A stretch of 64,000 nucleotides of DNA, from positions 2,201,097 to 2,265,096 of the forward strand of contig OY734803.1 of assembly GCA_963457535.1 (NCBI GenBank), in the 5' to 3' direction. Positions 45,009-55,300 of this stretch are shown piece by piece. The notes below the pieces were generated by a model. It was not told the origin of the DNA. It worked only from the letters and a program-made list of their open reading frames with translations, and searched no databases. Every line of letters starts with the position of its first letter. Positions within the stretch are counted from its first letter, which is position 1. The DNA is from JAHRAW01 sp028066695. Lineage in GTDB: Bacteria; Pseudomonadota; Gammaproteobacteria; Arenicellales; Poriferihabitantaceae. Position numbers and translations under genes: made by a program.

Positions 45009-47009
45009 ATGTTCAAGAAAATTCTCATCGCCAACCGCGGCGAAATCGCCTGCCGCATCGCGCGCACCGCGCGGCGCCTCGGCGTCTCCGCGGCCGGCGT
45101 GCATTCGCAGGCCGACCGCGGCGCGCGGCATGTCCGCGAATGCGACGAGTCGGTGGAAATCGGCGCGCCGCCGCCGGCCGAGAGTTATCTGTGCGCCGAA
45201 AAAATCATCGCCGCCGCAAAGAGTTGCGGCGCCGAGGCGGTGCATCCCGGCTATGGGTTTCTCTCGGAAAACGCCGACTTTGCCGAGCGTTGCGCGCGCG
45301 CCGGGCTGGTGTTCATCGGGCCGCCGCCGGCGGCGATTCGCGCGATGGGCGACAAGCGGCGCGCGCGCGGCATCATGGCGCGCGCCGGCGTGCCGCTGCC
45401 GCCCGGGTCGGATGCGTCGGTCTCATCGCCGGGCGCGTTGCGCGCGGCCGCGAAAAAAATCGGCTGGCCGCTTTTGATCAAAGCAGCCGCGGGCGGCGGC
45501 GGAGTCGGCATGCGCGCGGTCGCGCGCGCTTCCGAATTTAATGCGGCGCTGGCCGCAGCGCGGCGCGAAGCCGCGGCCGCATTCGGCGATTCGCGCGTTT
45601 ATCTGGAGAAATACCTGCCGCGCGCGCGCCATGTGGAAGTGCAAATTTTCGCCGACCGGCACAGGAATGTAGTGCACCTTTTTGACCGCGACTGCACGCT
45701 GCAGCGCCGCCGGCAAAAAGTCATTGAAGAAGCGCCCGCGCCGAATATTGACGATGAGTTGCGCGGCAAAATGGCGGCCGCGGCGCTGGACGCGACGCGC
45801 GCAATTCATTACGCCGGCGCCGGCACGGTGGAATTTTTGCTGGCGCCGCGCCGCGCGTTTTATTTCATTGAAATGAACACGCGCCTGCAGGTGGAGCACC
45901 CGGTCACCGAGATGATCACCGGCATAGATTTGGTGGAGTGGCAGTTGCGCGTCGCCGCCGGCGAAAAGTTGCCGTGCGCGCAGTCCGATTTGCGCGCGGA
46001 CGGCCACGCCATGGAGGCGCGGATCTGCGCGGAAAATCCGGCGAATGATTTTTTGCCGTCAAGCGGAAAGTTGCCGCTGTTTCGCCCCGGCGGAAAGGCC
46101 GGCTGGCGGCGGCTGGATTCCGGCGTCGCCGCCGGCGACACGGTCGCGCCGCATTACGATTCGCTGCTGGCGAAATTGGTCGCGCATGGCGGCGATCGCG
46201 AAAGCGCGCGGTTGCGGCTGCGCGAGGCGCTGGCCGCGATGGACATCGGCGGGGTCGCAAACAACGCCGAGTTTTTGCATGATGCGCTCAACTTGAAGGA
46301 ATTCATCGGCGTCAAACACGACGCCGGGTTGTTGGAGCGCAAGCGCGCCGCATTGTGCGCGCCGCGCGCGCCGTCCGAGGAATGCCTGGCCGCGGCCGCG
46401 TTGCATCACTTTTCTATGGACATTAATAATGTCCGCGGCTCCGCGCCTTCGTGCTCTCCATGGGAAAGCCGCATTCCGTGGCAACTCAATCTGCCAGCGA
46501 CCGCGACCGCGCGTTTTTCTCATGCCACCGGCGACTGCGCTTTTACCGTGGAATATTGCGGCGGCAAACAATTCGGCGTCATCGGCGGCGAGCGCGCCGA
46601 AATTCAATTGACCCGGTTGCCGGTTCCCGACGGCCGCGGCACGCATTTGCTGCACCGCGCAACTCAAAAAACGCCGCTCTCTATAGATGCGGTGGACGGC
46701 GCCATCGTCATTCGCATCGGCGCGCGCCGCTGGACATTGTTGCCGCCGAAGTCGTCCCGCGCGGCCGCCGAGGTCGATGCGCATGACACCGGCGGCGGTG
46801 TTCTCGCGCCGATGCCCGGGGTGGTCGCCGGCATAGATGTCCGCGCCGGGCGGCGCGTGGCGCGCGGCGCGCCGCTGTTGACGCTGGAGGCGATGAAAAT
46901 GGAGCACACCGTTCGCGCGCCGCGCGCCGGCAAGGTCGTCCGCCTGCATTTCCGCAAAGGCGACGCGGTTCGCGAGGGCGAAAAATTGCTGGACTGGGAG
47001 GACGCATGA
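45009..47009 (+). CDS. mccA: Methylcrotonyl-CoA carboxylase alpha (biotin) subunit
   Basis: 666 residues. The biotin carboxylase domain has ANRGEIACRIARTARRLG, VHPGYGFLSENADFA, AAAGGGGVGMRAV, the RDCTLQRRRQKVIEEAP segment and EMNTRLQVEHPVTEM. A linker/BT domain follows and the biotin acceptor Lys lies in EAMKMEH near residue 635. It overlaps mvaB (ATGA). Confidence 0.94.
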   Translation: MFKKILIANRGEIACRIARTARRLGVSAAGVHSQADRGARHVRECDESVEIGAPPPAESYLCAEKIIAAAKSCGAEAVHPGYGFLSENADFAERCARAGLVFIGPPPAAIRAMGDKRRARGIMARAGVPLPPGSDASVSSPGALRAAAKKIGWPLLIKAAAGGGGVGMRAVARASEFNAALAAARREAAAAFGDSRVYLEKYLPRARHVEVQIFADRHRNVVHLFDRDCTLQRRRQKVIEEAPAPNIDDELRGKMAAAALDATRAIHYAGAGTVEFLLAPRRAFYFIEMNTRLQVEHPVTEMITGIDLVEWQLRVAAGEKLPCAQSDLRADGHAMEARICAENPANDFLPSSGKLPLFRPGGKAGWRRLDSGVAAGDTVAPHYDSLLAKLVAHGGDRESARLRLREALAAMDIGGVANNAEFLHDALNLKEFIGVKHDAGLLERKRAALCAPRAPSEECLAAAALHHFSMDINNVRGSAPSCSPWESRIPWQLNLPATATARFSHATGDCAFTVEYCGGKQFGVIGGERAEIQLTRLPVPDGRGTHLLHRATQKTPLSIDAVDGAIVIRIGARRWTLLPPKSSRAAAEVDAHDTGGGVLAPMPGVVAGIDVRAGRRVARGAPLLTLEAMKMEHTVRAPRAGKVVRLHFRKGDAVREGEKLLDWEDA

Positions 47010-47878
47010 ATCTGCCGGCGAGCGTCAAGATTGTGGAAGTCGGGCCCCGCGACGGCCTGCAAAACGAGGCGCGCGCGCTTTCGCCGGAAGTTCGCGTGGA
47101 ATTGATTCGCCTGCTCGGCGAGGCCGGGTTGCGCGCGATTGAGATCGGCAGTTTCACCTCGGAAAAATGGATTCCGCAAATGGCCGGCAGCGGCGAAGTG
47201 CTGCGCCGCGTTTTGCAAATGCGCGGAAGCGAAAAAATCTCCTACCCGGCGTTGGTGCCGAATTTGCGCGGCTTGGAAGACGCGCTTGCCGCCGGCGCCG
47301 CGGAAATCGCGGTGTTCGCGGCCGCCTCCGAGACTTTCAGCCGCCGCAACATCAATTGCGGCATCGCCGAGAGCATCGCGCGTTTTCGCGAGGTCGCGGC
47401 GCGCGCGCGCACCGCCGGCGTCGCGGTGCGCGGCTATGTGTCGTGCGCGCTCGGCTGCCCGTATGAGGGCGAAATCGCGCCGGCCGAGGTGGCGCGCGTG
47501 GCGCGCATGCTGCATACTCTCGGCTGTTATGAAATCTCCCTCGGCGACACCATCGGCGCCGGCACGCCGGACGCCGCGGCGGCGATGCTGGAATGCGTTT
47601 GCGCCGGCATTCCGGCGGCGCAACTCGCCGCGCATTTTCACGACACCCGCGGGCGCGCGCTGGAGAATGTGCGCGCCGCGCTGCAACTCGGCGTGCGCGT
47701 GGTGGACAGCGCGGTCGCCGGACTCGGCGGCTGCCCGTATGCGCCCGGCGCGAGCGGCAATCTCGCCACCGAAAAGTTGGTGGGCATGCTGGACGAACTT
47801 GGCATCGCGCACGGCGTGGACGCCGAAAAACTCGGCCGCGCCGGCGAATACATTCGCGCGCAACTTGCCGCGCCCTGA
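47006..47878 (+). CDS. mvaB: Hydroxymethylglutaryl-CoA lyase
   Basis: 290 residues. VEVGPRDGLQNE is the HMGL N-terminal motif with catalytic Arg and Asp. The metal-binding His lies in AHFHDTRG and the active-site Cys in AGLGGCPYAPGASGN. It cleaves HMG-CoA to acetyl-CoA and acetoacetate, the last step of leucine degradation. Confidence 0.96.
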   Translation: MNLPASVKIVEVGPRDGLQNEARALSPEVRVELIRLLGEAGLRAIEIGSFTSEKWIPQMAGSGEVLRRVLQMRGSEKISYPALVPNLRGLEDALAAGAAEIAVFAAASETFSRRNINCGIAESIARFREVAARARTAGVAVRGYVSCALGCPYEGEIAPAEVARVARMLHTLGCYEISLGDTIGAGTPDAAAAMLECVCAGIPAAQLAAHFHDTRGRALENVRAALQLGVRVVDSAVAGLGGCPYAPGASGNLATEKLVGMLDELGIAHGVDAEKLGRAGEYIRAQLAAP

Positions 47879-47881
47879 CTG

Positions 47882-48463
47882 ATGCCGCTGCCGCCGCCCG
47901 AAGCGCGCAAGAAACTGCACGACCGCAGTGTGCTGTGCCGCGGCTACCGCCGCGACGACGGTTTGTGGGACATTGAAGCGCGCTTGTGCGACACCAAGAC
48001 CTACGACTTCTCCAACCGCGACCGCGGAAAAATCGCGGCCGGCGAGCCGGTGCATCTGATGGAGGTGCGCCTGACCGTGGACCTGGACATGAACATCATT
48101 GACGCGCAGACCGGCATGGATTACGCGCCGTTTTCCATTTGCCCGGGCGCGCAGGCGGCGATGAAAAAACTGGTCGGGCTGCGCATCGGCGGCGGCTGGC
48201 TGCGGCGCGCGCGCGAGCGCATCGCGCACCGCGAGAGTTGCACGCATTTGTTTGAACTGCTGCGGCCGCTGGCCACGACCGCCTACCAAACCCTGCACCG
48301 CGCGCGCGAGGAGCGCGCCGAACGCGCGCCGTCGCGCGAGCGTCCGCGAATCATTGACCAGTGTTTTTCGCTGGCCTCGGACAGCGAGGTGGTGAAGGTG
48401 GAATGGCCGAAGTTTTACACCGGCAAAGACGGCGTTTCCGGCGGGGCGGCGAAGAAGGATTGA
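47882..48463 (+). CDS. DUF2889 family protein
   Basis: 193 residues. MPLPPPEARKKLHDRSV, CRGYRRDDGLWDIEARLCDTK and PFSICPGAQAAMKKLVGLRIGGGW match DUF2889 proteins, of unknown function. It starts 3 bp after mvaB and is probably the last gene of the leucine operon. Its stop is 15 bp from the first remnant of the structured-RNA array. Confidence 0.85.
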   Translation: MPLPPPEARKKLHDRSVLCRGYRRDDGLWDIEARLCDTKTYDFSNRDRGKIAAGEPVHLMEVRLTVDLDMNIIDAQTGMDYAPFSICPGAQAAMKKLVGLRIGGGWLRRARERIAHRESCTHLFELLRPLATTAYQTLHRAREERAERAPSRERPRIIDQCFSLASDSEVVKVEWPKFYTGKDGVSGGAAKKD

Positions 48464-48523
48464 CGCGGTGTTTTTTTGCGGCAGACGGCGTTTGCTTTTT
48501 CACTGGATTTTTTCGCAAAACGC

Positions 48524-48551
48524 TTGACACGGGGTTTTTAGGCGGCATAAT
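48524..48551 (+). promoter_or_regulatory. Promoter of structured RNA A
   Basis: TTGACA (48524-48529), 16-bp spacer, CATAAT (48546-48551). The hexamers and spacer length are shared with copies B, C and E while the spacer sequence is not. Confidence 0.8.
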
Positions 48552-48557
48552 TTGCCA

Positions 48558-48649
48558 TTGGCGAGGTAGTGGCTCGGCAATAGTCCTAATGAGACCGCCA
48601 GATAGCGCCGTCTGATTGCCCCGCTTGCGGCAGACGGCGTTTGTTTTTT
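48558..48649 (+). ncRNA. Structured small RNA, copy A (new family candidate)
   Basis: About 90 nt from the predicted start to the end of the T-run. The core is GGCAAT (48576-48581) followed by AGTCCTAAT. Outer stem CGCCGTCTG (48606-48614) pairs with CAGACGGCG (48631-48639). Within it lie the single strand ATTGCC (48615-48620) and an inner hairpin CCGC-TT-GCGG. ATTGCC is complementary to the upstream GGCAAT, which would form a pseudoknot. The outer hairpin plus TTTGTTTTTT also forms a Rho-independent terminator. No ORF or known RNA family is apparent. Confidence 0.75.
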
Positions 48650-48672
48650 CACGGGATTTTTTTGCAAAGCGC

Positions 48673-48700
48673 TTGACACGGGTTTTTTGTGGGGCATAAT
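48673..48700 (+). promoter_or_regulatory. Promoter of structured RNA B
   Basis: TTGACA (48673-48678), 16-bp spacer, CATAAT (48695-48700), as for copy A. Confidence 0.8.
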
Positions 48701-48706
48701 GGAAGT

Positions 48707-48790
48707 TGGCGCCGGTAGCGGCTCGGCAATAGTCCTAATTCGCCCGCCAATCGCGCCGTCTGATTGCCCCGCTTGCGGCAGACGGCGTTT
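48707..48790 (+). ncRNA. Structured small RNA, copy B
   Basis: Core GGCAAT (48725-48730); outer stem 48754-48762 with 48779-48787; complementary single strand ATTGCC (48763-48768); inner hairpin CCGC-TT-GCGG (48769-48778). The linker between core and stem differs from copy A, whereas stems and core are retained. The hairpin ends 5 bp from the stop codon of the convergent BECR-like gene, so the same hairpin may end transcripts from both sides. Confidence 0.75.
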
Positions 48791-48791
48791 C

Positions 48792-49247
48792 TCACCCCGC
48801 TGTTTTCCTTCCATAGTAGGTAATCAGCACCGGATTGCCGCGCTCGTCCAGGTCCAGCACCAAAATCCTTTTCAGACGGGCGCTGTAAAACCGCCAGCGC
48901 GCGCCGACTTTTTGCGGAGTTATATCGCGCAAAATGGACGGGATGTCCGCATACCACTCCGGCGGCACAGTCCTTCTCCGGCGGTCGCGCGCGCCGATTA
49001 AGCCCGGCCCGTGCCGCCACCACATCTTCTCGGCCACCGCTTCGGTCAGCCGCAGCATCGTTGATTTCGCGCCGATTTTGCGCGCAAGGTCGTCGCACAG
49101 CACCGCCAGCGGCACAAAGTCCGCGGAAACTTTTTTGGGATTGACATTTGCCGGCTTCGCCCGCGCCGTCCGCGGCTTCAGCAAATACCCGGCAAACGCC
49201 GCGCTGCGCACAAACGCGTCCACTTCCCTGCGGTTTTTGCCGTCCAT
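48792..49247 (-). CDS. BECR/PBECR-like small protein, paralogue 1 (possible RNase toxin)
   Basis: 151 residues from ATG 49247, with GGAGCGAAA as ribosome-binding site and TAGAAT at 49271-49276 as a likely -10. The N-terminal half is basic (KPRTARAKP). The C-terminal half (MLRLTEAVAEKMWWRHGP, VPPEWYADIPSIL, LKRILVLDLDERGNPVLITYYGRK) resembles the phage barnase/EndoU/colicin/RelE-like PBECR domains by pattern: an RLS/T-start, RH-P, Y-x-x-lP and a terminal strand pair. That assignment is from memory and tentative. Paralogue at 57099-57572. It converges with structured RNA B. Confidence 0.6.
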   Translation of the reverse strand: MDGKNRREVDAFVRSAAFAGYLLKPRTARAKPANVNPKKVSADFVPLAVLCDDLARKIGAKSTMLRLTEAVAEKMWWRHGPGLIGARDRRRRTVPPEWYADIPSILRDITPQKVGARWRFYSARLKRILVLDLDERGNPVLITYYGRKTAG

Positions 49248-49288
49248 TTTCGCTCCGTTTCCCTCCCTCTATTCTACCCCCTCCGCCC

Positions 49289-49330
49289 AAAAAAAAGCGG
49301 CGGCGCGCCGGAATTCGGACGCGCCGCCGC
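49289..49330 (-). terminator. Rho-independent terminator of giant gene 1
   Basis: A perfect 11-bp GC stem (GCGGCGGCGCG at 49297-49307 with its complement at 49320-49330) is followed, on the minus strand, by eight T residues (49289-49296). It lies 16 bp after the giant gene stop. Confidence 0.92.
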
Positions 49331-49346
49331 GGGTGTTGTTGCCGCG

Positions 49347-52300
49347 TTACTCGGCGGCGGGGAGCAGCGCTTCCACCGCGGCTTTTGCGGCGTCGGCGTC
49401 CACGGCGCCGGCGGCGAAGCCGTCGGTCAGGCCGGCGGCTTCGGTTACGCCGAGCAGGTAGCGCGAGATGAGAATCGCGTCCCAGCCGTTGATGCCGGCG
49501 TTGCCGTCCACATCAAGCGTGCCGTCGTCCACCAGGCTTTTCAGGCGCGTTTCCAGCGTCGCCGCGTCCACGGTGTTGCCCAGCGTGATGCCGGCGGTCA
49601 GCGCGTCTCCGCGCAGGCCGAACACATAGCGCGCGATGATGACGCCTTCGTCGCCGTTTGCCGCGCCGCTGAGATCCAGGTCCAGCCGGCCGCTGGGGAA
49701 AAACACGGCCGGAGTGAAGAAGATCTCGTAGTTGCCGTTTGAGGCGAGCGTGCCCTGTTCAATCGGGAAGGAGCCGTCGGCGTTGGCGGTGGAGCCGACC
49801 GCCAATGCGCCGTGCACCACCTCGTCGGCGGATTCGCCGGTGACCAGGCCCTCGCCGGCGACGCCCGATTCCAGCGTGTATTCCAGCATGGCTTCGGCCC
49901 GGTCCAAACCGACGGCGTTTTTCGCGGCAATGCGCAGCGGACGCTTGGTGATCTCTCCGCTCGTGCCGGACTGCACCTCGTAGTTGGCGGATTCGTCCCC
50001 GTCGGCTCCCCCCGTGAGTATCGGAATGAGGGTGACCGTCCCCACATCTTTGCTGGCGTAGCGCGCGCCGGTGAGGGTGAAAGTGAGTTTGCCCTCATCG
50101 CCCGGGACCGGCACGCCGGCCGGGAAAGCCGGCTGGTTTCCGCCGCTGCCGCTCCAAGTGAATCCCGACGGTCCGTCGGTGGTGCCGTCATACACCTTGG
50201 GAGCGGCGGTGCTGCCCGGCACGATGTTACTAAGCGTGACCTGTTTCCGCGTAATCTCCGCCGGAATTCCCGCTTTGTTTTCCAGCCGGTAGTTGGGCGC
50301 GGCCGCGCCGCCGATGTTCAGCGTGATGTGGGTCGCTTCCAGCACATTCTTGCTGTTGTAGGTGTTGGCGCCTTCGGCGAAGTTGATGTCGTCGCCCTGC
50401 AGCAACCCGTTCAGGTTGAGGGCGGCCGCGTCGGCTTTGTCAAACCCGGCCGGCGCATTGATGGTGCCGTCATATTCTTTGGTCGGCGTGTTGCCGGCGC
50501 TGACGCGCAGCGTGCGCGGCTGGATTAAGCCGGCGACCAGCGTTTCGGTGTCGACTTCAAAACTCGCCGGGAAGGTGTAGTTGCCCGGTTCGGCCGAGTT
50601 GCCGGGGGCGGCGCGCAATTCCCAGGTAATGCCGCTGATGATGATGTTTTCGCCGACGCCGGCGGACGCATACACGCCGGCGGTGGGCGCCAGAATGAGC
50701 GCGTCTTCGCCGAGGGTTCCGCTGACCTCGCCGGTGCCGGCGACCAATTTGGTGTCGCCAAAGCCGGTGGTCTTGTCGTATTCCTTGGTCAGTTGCGGCG
50801 CGACAATCGTGATCGCCCTCGGCTCAATGACGCCGATGATGTCCGGAGTCGCGGGCAGGGCGTAGTTGTCGGCCTTTCCGCCGGCGCCGTCGGCAAGCCG
50901 CAGGCGCGCGCCGGGGACGCTCAAGTCGGAGCCGGCGCCGGTCTGGGCGAAGCCGCCGCGCCCGGTGACCACGCTGAGCGCCAGCAACTCGCCGGGAACC
51001 AGATTGCCGAGTTCGCCGCCGCTGAGTTCGGTGGCGGGGGTGATGGCGGCCGAGCCGTCGTAGGTCTTGGTCAGCGTGACTTCGGCGACGGTGACCGTGC
51101 GCCGCGTGATTTCGCCTTCGGCGGTGATCGCGTCCGGCAGCGTGTAGTTCGCCGGTTTGCCGTCGCCGGCCGCCTGCAGTTGAAAGTCGGCGGCGTCTGC
51201 GTCGTTGAGCGCGAGTTTTTCGCCGACATCGGCCTGCGCGTAGGTGATGTCGCCGCCGTCCACCAGCGCCAGGCGGAAGGTGTTGGTGCCGACCGCGCCG
51301 CCGATTACGCCGCCGATTACCTCGGTTTCGCTCGCCTTGAACGGCGCGACCTGGAGTCCGGTGGGGTCCGGGTTGGGAATGCTCGGGTCGGCGACATTGT
51401 TGCCGTCATACACCTTGCGCAGCGTGGCGGTGCCGCTGAAAGTCAGCGCCTTCGGCTCAATCACGCCGTTGATGGTGAGCGCCGGCAGCGTGTAGTTCGC
51501 CGGTTTGCTCTCGGTGTCGCCGGACGGGGCGACCAGTTCAAAGTCGGCGCCGGTGACGCCGATGGTGGTTGCGGCGTCGGGGCTGTCAAAAGTGCCGTCG
51601 TTTGCCGCGGCCAGTTGCAGCGTGAAAGTCTGCGTGCCGATGGCGCCGGTCACCGCGCCGCCGGCCAGTTCCACGCCGGCCATGGAGTCGCTGTCGTCAA
51701 AGGTCTTGGTCACGGTGATGTCGCCGACGGTGACTTCCTTCGGGGTGATTTCGCCGTTCACTTCAAAACTCGCCGGCAACTCGTAGTTGCCCGGTTTGGC
51801 GTTGCCGCCGGCCGCGGCCAGCGTGAACTGCGCGCCGGTGAAAGTGCGCGTGCCGGCGTCGGCGAGGTCGTATTGGCCGGCGGCGCTCGGAGTCAGCACC
51901 AGTTCCTCGCTGCCGGCCTCGCCGGTGATTTCGCCGCTGCCGGTTTTGATGGAACTCGCGCCGTATTCCACATTGCCGTCGTAGGCCTTGGTCAGCGTGA
52001 TTTGCGCGACCGCGACTTCTTTGGCGGTGATGACGCCGCTCAGGTTGAGGTTGGTGGTCAGCCGGTAGTTGGTCGCTTTTGCCGGCGAAGTCGCGTCCAG
52101 TTCAAAGTCGGAGTTGTCCACGCCGCTGAGGACGATGCCGGTTCCGACATCCGCGGCCGCGTAGTTGCCGCCGGCGTCGGATTTCAGCGTGAGCGTCACC
52201 ACTTCCGAGCCGACCGCGCCGCTGAGCGCGCCGCCGCTGAGGGTCGCGCCGGTGATCGCGGTGAGGCTGTCATAGGTCTTGGTCAGCACGATTGCGGTCG

Positions 52301-55300
52301 CGCCGAGTTCCTTCGGCGTGACCTCGTAGTCCGAGCCGGGGGCGATGATGAAGATGTATTTCGCCGAATCGCCGCTGTCCGCCAGCGGCAGCGGATCCAC
52401 CAGCGAAAACGAGTAGCGCCCGGCGTCGTCGCCGGCGACGCGCTGCACCACGGCCTGGCCGGCGGTGAAGAACACGGTGTTTTCATCGTCGCCGGTGACA
52501 TAGTTGCTGCCGCTCGCCGGCGCGACCGTGTAGGTGAACGCCGCCGGGTCGGCGGCGCCGTACACGCGCGTTTTTTCCACCGGCGTGACCACCAGCGTCT
52601 GCAGCGAGGTGCGGATGAACTCGCCGGCGGTGAAGAACAGTTCGTAGTTGTCCGAGGCGGCGAGCGTGCCGATGGTCAGCGGCGAAGTAAAGCGCGGCGC
52701 CGAGCCGGTCTCGGTGCCGCGCTCGATGGAGCCGGACAGCACCGTCGCAGCGGTGTCGGTGCCGACCAGGCCCTCGCCGGACACGCCGCTGGCGATGGTC
52801 AGCAAACTGCGGTCGCCGAGCGCGGCCGTGCTCGGCAGGGCGTTGCCGCTGCCGCCGGCGGCGACGCGCAACGGGCGCTTGGTCACCTCGCCGGTGGCGA
52901 CGATGGTGATGTCGTAGTTGTCTTTGTCGGCGCCGGTGATTTGCGCGTCGGCGACGCCGGTGATGGCCTTGGCCGCGCCGGCATTGGCGTCGGCGTAAGC
53001 CGCGCCGCTGACATCCACGGTGACGGTGTCGCCGCTGATGATTTCCGGGCTGAACGCGGGGGTGACCGTGCCGGTGTCGGTGGTGGCGTCATAGACGCGG
53101 CTTCGCACGCCCAAGGTCAGCGTGGTCGCGAGTTGGCTGATGTCGCCGGTGACCGAACTGCCGGAGGCGAGGCTGTAGTTGTCCTTGGACGAGCCTTCCA
53201 GCGCGAACTGCGTCACGGTCTTGTCGTCGCCGACGGCTTTGTCGGCGAAGAGGCCGCCGCCGACCGACAACTTGTCGGCGGCGGTGTCGTCAATGGAAAC
53301 GCCGTTGACCGTGGCCGTGACCACGCCCGCGGTGAAACTTCCGCCGAGATTGTCGGGCGCGTCCCGGTCGCCGTCATACACTTTGTCGGCGGCGGTGGAG
53401 GTGTAGGTTACCTCCTTCTTGGTGATGGTGAACTTGGCGCTGCCGCCGAGCGTGGTGATCAGGTTGTATTGGCCCGCGACATTGCCGGCGGCCACCCACG
53501 GAACCGGGTTTTTCAGGCGGAACGCGTATTCGCCGGCGTCTTCGCCGGGAACGCGCTCAAACGGCACCGCGGTGAACACATCGTTTTTGCCGACGCCGCT
53601 GCCGAAGAAACTGTTTGCGGTGTAGTCAAACACCGGGTCGGCCTCGCCATACACCTTGCTCGCGGCCATTGGGGTAAGGGTCAGGTCGCGGCGCGTCGGC
53701 GTGCCTTTTCCGGTGTCGGAAAACGGGCCGGTGTTGTCGCTCGCAAAACCGTTGCGAAACGCATACTGCACATCGTAGACGGAGCCGCCGGTCAGGCCGG
53801 CGATGTTGCCACCGTTGGTGCCTTGCTGGGTTTGCCATTCGCCCGGACTGCCGTCGCCTTTGTCGGCGAGCCGGTAGCGAAAGACGCGGTTTCGGTTATA
53901 CGCGGAGCCGCCGTCGTCCTCGTTGGAACTCGGCGCGTTAACCGAGAGTCCGCCCGGAAAAGCGGACAGGGTGGGAGTGCTCGTCGGCTTCGCCGGCGGA
54001 CCGGAAGCCTTGGCGCGCGCGGTGTCCGACCATTTGCTGTTGCCGATGGCATTGACCGCGCGCACCCGCGCCTGATAATTCTCGCCCGGCTCCAGCCCGG
54101 TCACCGCGTAACTGCGGTCGGCCGGATCGCTGATGACCTGCCCGGTCGCGTCCGGCAGCCAGTTGGAATCGCCCGGCTTTCTCCACTGCACATGAAAGGC
54201 GGTGACGGCCGAGCCGTTGTTGTCGGCGCCGCCGCTCCAGGTCCAGGTGACATCCACGCTGCGCGAGACCGTGCTGGAGCGCGCCACGGTCGGGTCGGCC
54301 GGTTTTGCCGGAACGCCGGCGGCGCGGGTCACGGTTACCGTGTAGGTTTTGGTGGTGGAGCCGTCCTGCGCGGTGACGATCAGCGTGATCGCCTTTTCTT
54401 CGCCGACATTGATGGCGACCGCGGTGCTCTGCACGCCGGTCGCCGGATCATTGTCGGCGTCGCCGCCGATGACGATTCCGCTGCCGAGGAAAGTCGCGGT
54501 GAAACGGACGCCGGTGATGTCGTTGGCGACGCCGGCGGTGTAAGCCACGGTGCCCGCGTCAAACGCCGGGGTGAGCGCGACCGTGCCGCCTTTTGAATCC
54601 ACCACGGTCAGCGCGGAGATGTCGGCGTTGTCTTGCGCGGCCACGGGCGAGCCCTTGCCGGAAGCCGACCACGGACCGGTGCCCAGATTGTTGATCGCGG
54701 CGATTTGCACTTCATAGGTTTTCCCGGAATCCAGCCCGGTAATCGTGGCGGTGGTGGCGGTGCCGCTGTGGGTGACATCGCTCCAGGTCGGGCTGGCCGC
54801 TTCCTCGCCCTGGCGGATGGCGTAGCCGGTGATGGCGCTGCCGCCGGTGTCGGTCGGCGCCGACCAACTGACAGCCAGCGTGCCGGCCGCGCTGCCGGCG
54901 CTTACCGTCGGCGCAGCCGGCGCGCCCGGGGGTCCGTTCGGGCGGGTGAGAACCACGGTGTAGGTTTTGGTGGTGGAGGAGTCGCCGGCGGTGACCGTGA
55001 CCGCGAGCGTGGTGTCGCCGCGAATCAGCGCCTGCGCCGAACTCGCCGAACCGCCGGTCAGGGTCTGCGCGGCGCCGGGGGTGCCGGAGACGGTGCGCAC
55101 CAATTGCAGGGTGGCCGCGGCCTCGTCGGCGGCGGTTGCGGTCACGGTAACCGTTGCAATTCCGGCGGCGACCGTGACGGTGTAGGCCTCGGTCGCGGCG
55201 TCAAACACCGGCGCCAGCGTGAGCGCGTTGTTGTCGGAGCCGGTGACCGCCAGCGAGGCCAGATTGGCGTTGTTCGCCACCGGCGTGGAAGACGCGCTCG

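Larger units (their letters stand above)
48478..48790 (+). repeat. Tandem array of promoter plus structured-RNA units, ~148-bp period
   Basis: GCGGCAGACGGCG occurs at 48478-48490, 48627-48639 and 48775-48787, each followed by a T-rich stretch. Two complete units (A and B below) and a 3' remnant of a third, which lies just after the DUF2889 stop, are therefore present. The A and B units are close to identical in core and hairpin but differ in the promoter spacer. No protein-coding potential explains the conservation. Confidence 0.85.

Noticed and set aside
48478..48790. CRISPR array
   Set aside because: The repeats are about 148 bp apart with promoter, core and terminator inside each unit, only two to three units exist, and no cas genes are near.
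48351..48814. Minus-strand small frames across the RNA array
   Set aside because: They run through conserved hairpins and promoters, are Arg/Pro-rich, and differ between units, whereas RNA structure is conserved.
50793..54596. Plus-strand open frame of 1267 codons
   Set aside because: It is antisense to the repeat-rich giant gene. GC-rich repetitive DNA keeps opposite frames open, and the protein is a low-complexity Arg/Gly/Ala/Val product without domains.
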